In this document: positions 7,446 through 8,713 of the stretch, piece by piece
How the letters are laid out: every line of letters begins with the position of its first letter
Numbering within the stretch: the stretch's first letter is position 1
DNA from: Actinomycetes bacterium
Lineage (GTDB): Bacteria; Actinomycetota; Acidimicrobiia; Acidimicrobiales; JAMCPL01
Direction: 5' to 3'
Length of the DNA stretch: 8,713 nucleotides
Assembly: GCA_021846725.1 (NCBI GenBank)
Contig: JAJZWK010000065.1
Span: forward strand, 1-8,713
Program-made: the position numbers and the translations under genes
Notes under the pieces: generated by a model
The model's database searches: none
What the model was told of the DNA's origin: nothing
Seen by the model: the letters and a program-made list of their open reading frames with translations, nothing else

Positions 7446-8713
7446 CTATAAAGTAGGATATTGCCAAGTAGATCCATAGAAGCCCAACATGACCATAAGA
7501 TCGCTGCCCGCATCCCATACCATTCCGTTGGTTCCCTGCCCTCCTGGGTCAACGGGTGGACTTGATTGCGGGGTAGCCTGGGTCCAATTACTCCCATCCC
7601 AAGTCCAGGTATCGGTCAAAGCATTGCACTGTTGAGTGGTACCACTTATGCCGTCGCATCCTCCGAAAAGCACCACCTGATTGGTATTAGGATCATAGGC
7701 CATTGCCGCATTGAAACGTGACATCGGGCTCGTGGAAGGGCTCAACTTCGTCCAAGTGGTACCGTTAAAGCTCCAAGTGGAGTCGAGCGCAGTACTCCCG
7801 ACAGTATCTCCCCCACAACCGGCGTTATTTCCGCCATTCCCGCTGTTGTCGTACCCACCAAACAAAAGTACCGTCTGGTTGGATTGATCGTATGCCATGG
7901 ACTCCAAGCACAATGCGCCAGGACTCGAGGCAGGTGATAGCTTCGTCCAGGTGGTACCATTCCATGTCCAGGTATTGCCATTATCCGTATACAATACGAT
8001 CTCACCGAGCGCCTGGTCGAATACCATGGCCTCACCAGATCCTGGAGAGGGACTGGTTGCCAAGGAAGGTTTCGTCCAATTGGTACCGTTCCATATCCAA
8101 GTGCTGCCCGAAGCATATCCATTGCTCAGAGTTCCACCAAACATTACCACAGTATTGTTTGCAGAGTCATAAGCCATTGCCGCACTATACCTTCCTTGCG
8201 GAGAGGTGGCTGACGACTGCTGCTGCCATGAGGATCCGTTCCATGTCCAAGTAGTGTTTGGACCACCCCCGGAACCCCACGTCCCGCCGAACAGGAGGAC
8301 TTCATTGGTACTTGCATCATAGGCAGTCTGTGCGTATTCCAAGAATGTACCTGCAGGATCACCTGAAAGCGGAGCCGTTCCCTCTATTGGGGTAGCCGGT
8401 AGTGCCTCCGTCCAGGTACTGGAAGCAGCAGTGAAGTATCCAAGCACGTCAACAACAACATCCACAGACCCAGAGTTATTATAAATGTCGACGGTACCCC
8501 CGGGAGCCATGGTAGCAACCACCAAATTTGCAACCGTCGTACCCGATTTCCAATTCAGATCGGAAACAGTGGGAGGTGTAGTGCTGCTACTTGTAGCAGG
8601 ATAAACGGTCAGGTAGCTATTTGCGGTTGCATCCGTAATAGTCACATTCATGACCACGGCCGTAGGTGGTGTAGTGCTGGTCGAGGCAGGAACACCTCCC
8701 ATACCTGCAACCT
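7446..8713 (-). CDS. Kelch-repeat extracellular protein with actinobacterial N-terminal module, N-terminus outside window
   Basis: At least 421 residues are visible and the frame stays open to the window edge, so the ATG at 8702 is internal (it reads VAGMGGVPAST, mid-domain). Counting from that Met, residues 1-91 match a module common in secreted actinobacterial proteins (TAVVMNVTITDATANSYLTVYPA ... VDIYNNSGSVDVVVDVLGYF). Residues about 97-413 form about six Kelch blades. Each blade has a (A)MAYD-x5-VVLFGG strand pair followed by TWTWNGTTWTKLSPATSP. The segment STWTEALPATP before blade 1 and the terminal STWQYPTL suggest ring closure by strands from both ends. Blade 3 is short and has VLYTD in place of VLFGG; blade 4 has a Gly/Asn-rich loop (285-303). 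Such propellers usually bind proteins or polysaccharides. A signal peptide would be outside the window; secretion is inferred from the N-terminal module. The sigma-fusion gene follows after 53 bases on the same strand, so the two may be cotranscribed. Confidence 0.88.
   Translation of the reverse strand, partial: VAGMGGVPASTSTTPPTAVVMNVTITDATANSYLTVYPATSSSTTPPTVSDLNWKSGTTVANLVVATMAPGGTVDIYNNSGSVDVVVDVLGYFTAASSTWTEALPATPIEGTAPLSGDPAGTFLEYAQTAYDASTNEVLLFGGTWGSGGGPNTTWTWNGSSWQQQSSATSPQGRYSAAMAYDSANNTVVMFGGTLSNGYASGSTWIWNGTNWTKPSLATSPSPGSGEAMVFDQALGEIVLYTDNGNTWTWNGTTWTKLSPASSPGALCLESMAYDQSNQTVLLFGGYDNSGNGGNNAGCGGDTVGSTALDSTWSFNGTTWTKLSPSTSPMSRFNAAMAYDPNTNQVVLFGGCDGISGTTQQCNALTDTWTWDGSNWTQATPQSSPPVDPGGQGTNGMVWDAGSDLMVMLGFYGSTWQYPTL
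7464..8342 (-). repeat. Kelch repeats, six blades, also visible at DNA level
   Basis: Blades at residues about 125-171, 172-222, 223-262, 265-329, 330-389 and 390-413, counted from the Met at 8702. The inner strand is MAYD...VLFGG and the outer one TW(T/I/S)WNGT(T/N)W. Related DNA copies on the + strand include TTCGTCCAGGTGGTACCATT at 7942, TTCGTCCAATTGGTACCGTT at 8071 and TTCGTCCAAGTGGTACCGTT at 7747, so the blades arose or are kept similar by duplication. Confidence 0.8.

Noticed and set aside
7892..8254. Open frames on the + strand opposite the Kelch gene
   Set aside because: Long only because the Kelch codons are repetitive; the - strand frame has clear Kelch motifs and runs the whole region.

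Overview
The window carries five protein genes and reads like chromosome from an actinobacterium of moderate GC content. Two things suggest Actinobacteria: the Kelch protein has an N-terminal module of the 'YLTVYPA ... VVVDVLGYF' type, common in secreted actinobacterial proteins, and the other strand encodes a sigma factor fused to a ZAS zinc finger. Frequent ATA (Ile) and CTA (Leu) codons rule out a high-GC streptomycete-like genome. A moderate-GC lineage such as the acidophilic Acidimicrobiia would fit, but that placement is a guess.

Left half, + strand (1-4905): the 3' five-sixths of a phosphoketolase gene (xfp), then acetate kinase (ackA), then an MFS transporter. Xfp cleaves xylulose 5-phosphate and/or fructose 6-phosphate to acetyl phosphate plus an aldose phosphate. 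AckA converts acetyl phosphate and ADP to acetate and ATP. Together they form a complete acetyl-phosphate branch. The 173-base gap between xfp and ackA holds a hairpin ending in GGATGTCA that resembles the right end of an IS200/IS605-family element, and an 11-base near-perfect direct repeat. The MFS gene follows ackA after 80 bases that contain a plausible promoter and a 16-codon leader frame. The leader's stop overlaps the MFS start (ATGA).

Right half, - strand (8713-4990): a Kelch-repeat protein, truncated by the window edge at its N-terminus, is followed after 53 bases by an 800-residue protein. From N to C terminus this protein has ECF sigma regions 2 and 4, a ZAS-type anti-sigma zinc finger (C228, H253-x3-C257-x2-C260), one transmembrane helix, and a roughly 400-residue extracytoplasmic domain that looks like a beta-propeller. 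It therefore combines sigma factor, anti-sigma module and outside sensor in one chain. This is the most interesting item in the window. The Kelch gene just upstream may encode a surface or secreted partner, or a target.

The MFS gene and the sigma-fusion gene converge across 84 bases with no convincing terminator. No tRNA, rRNA, CRISPR array or intact transposase gene was seen.
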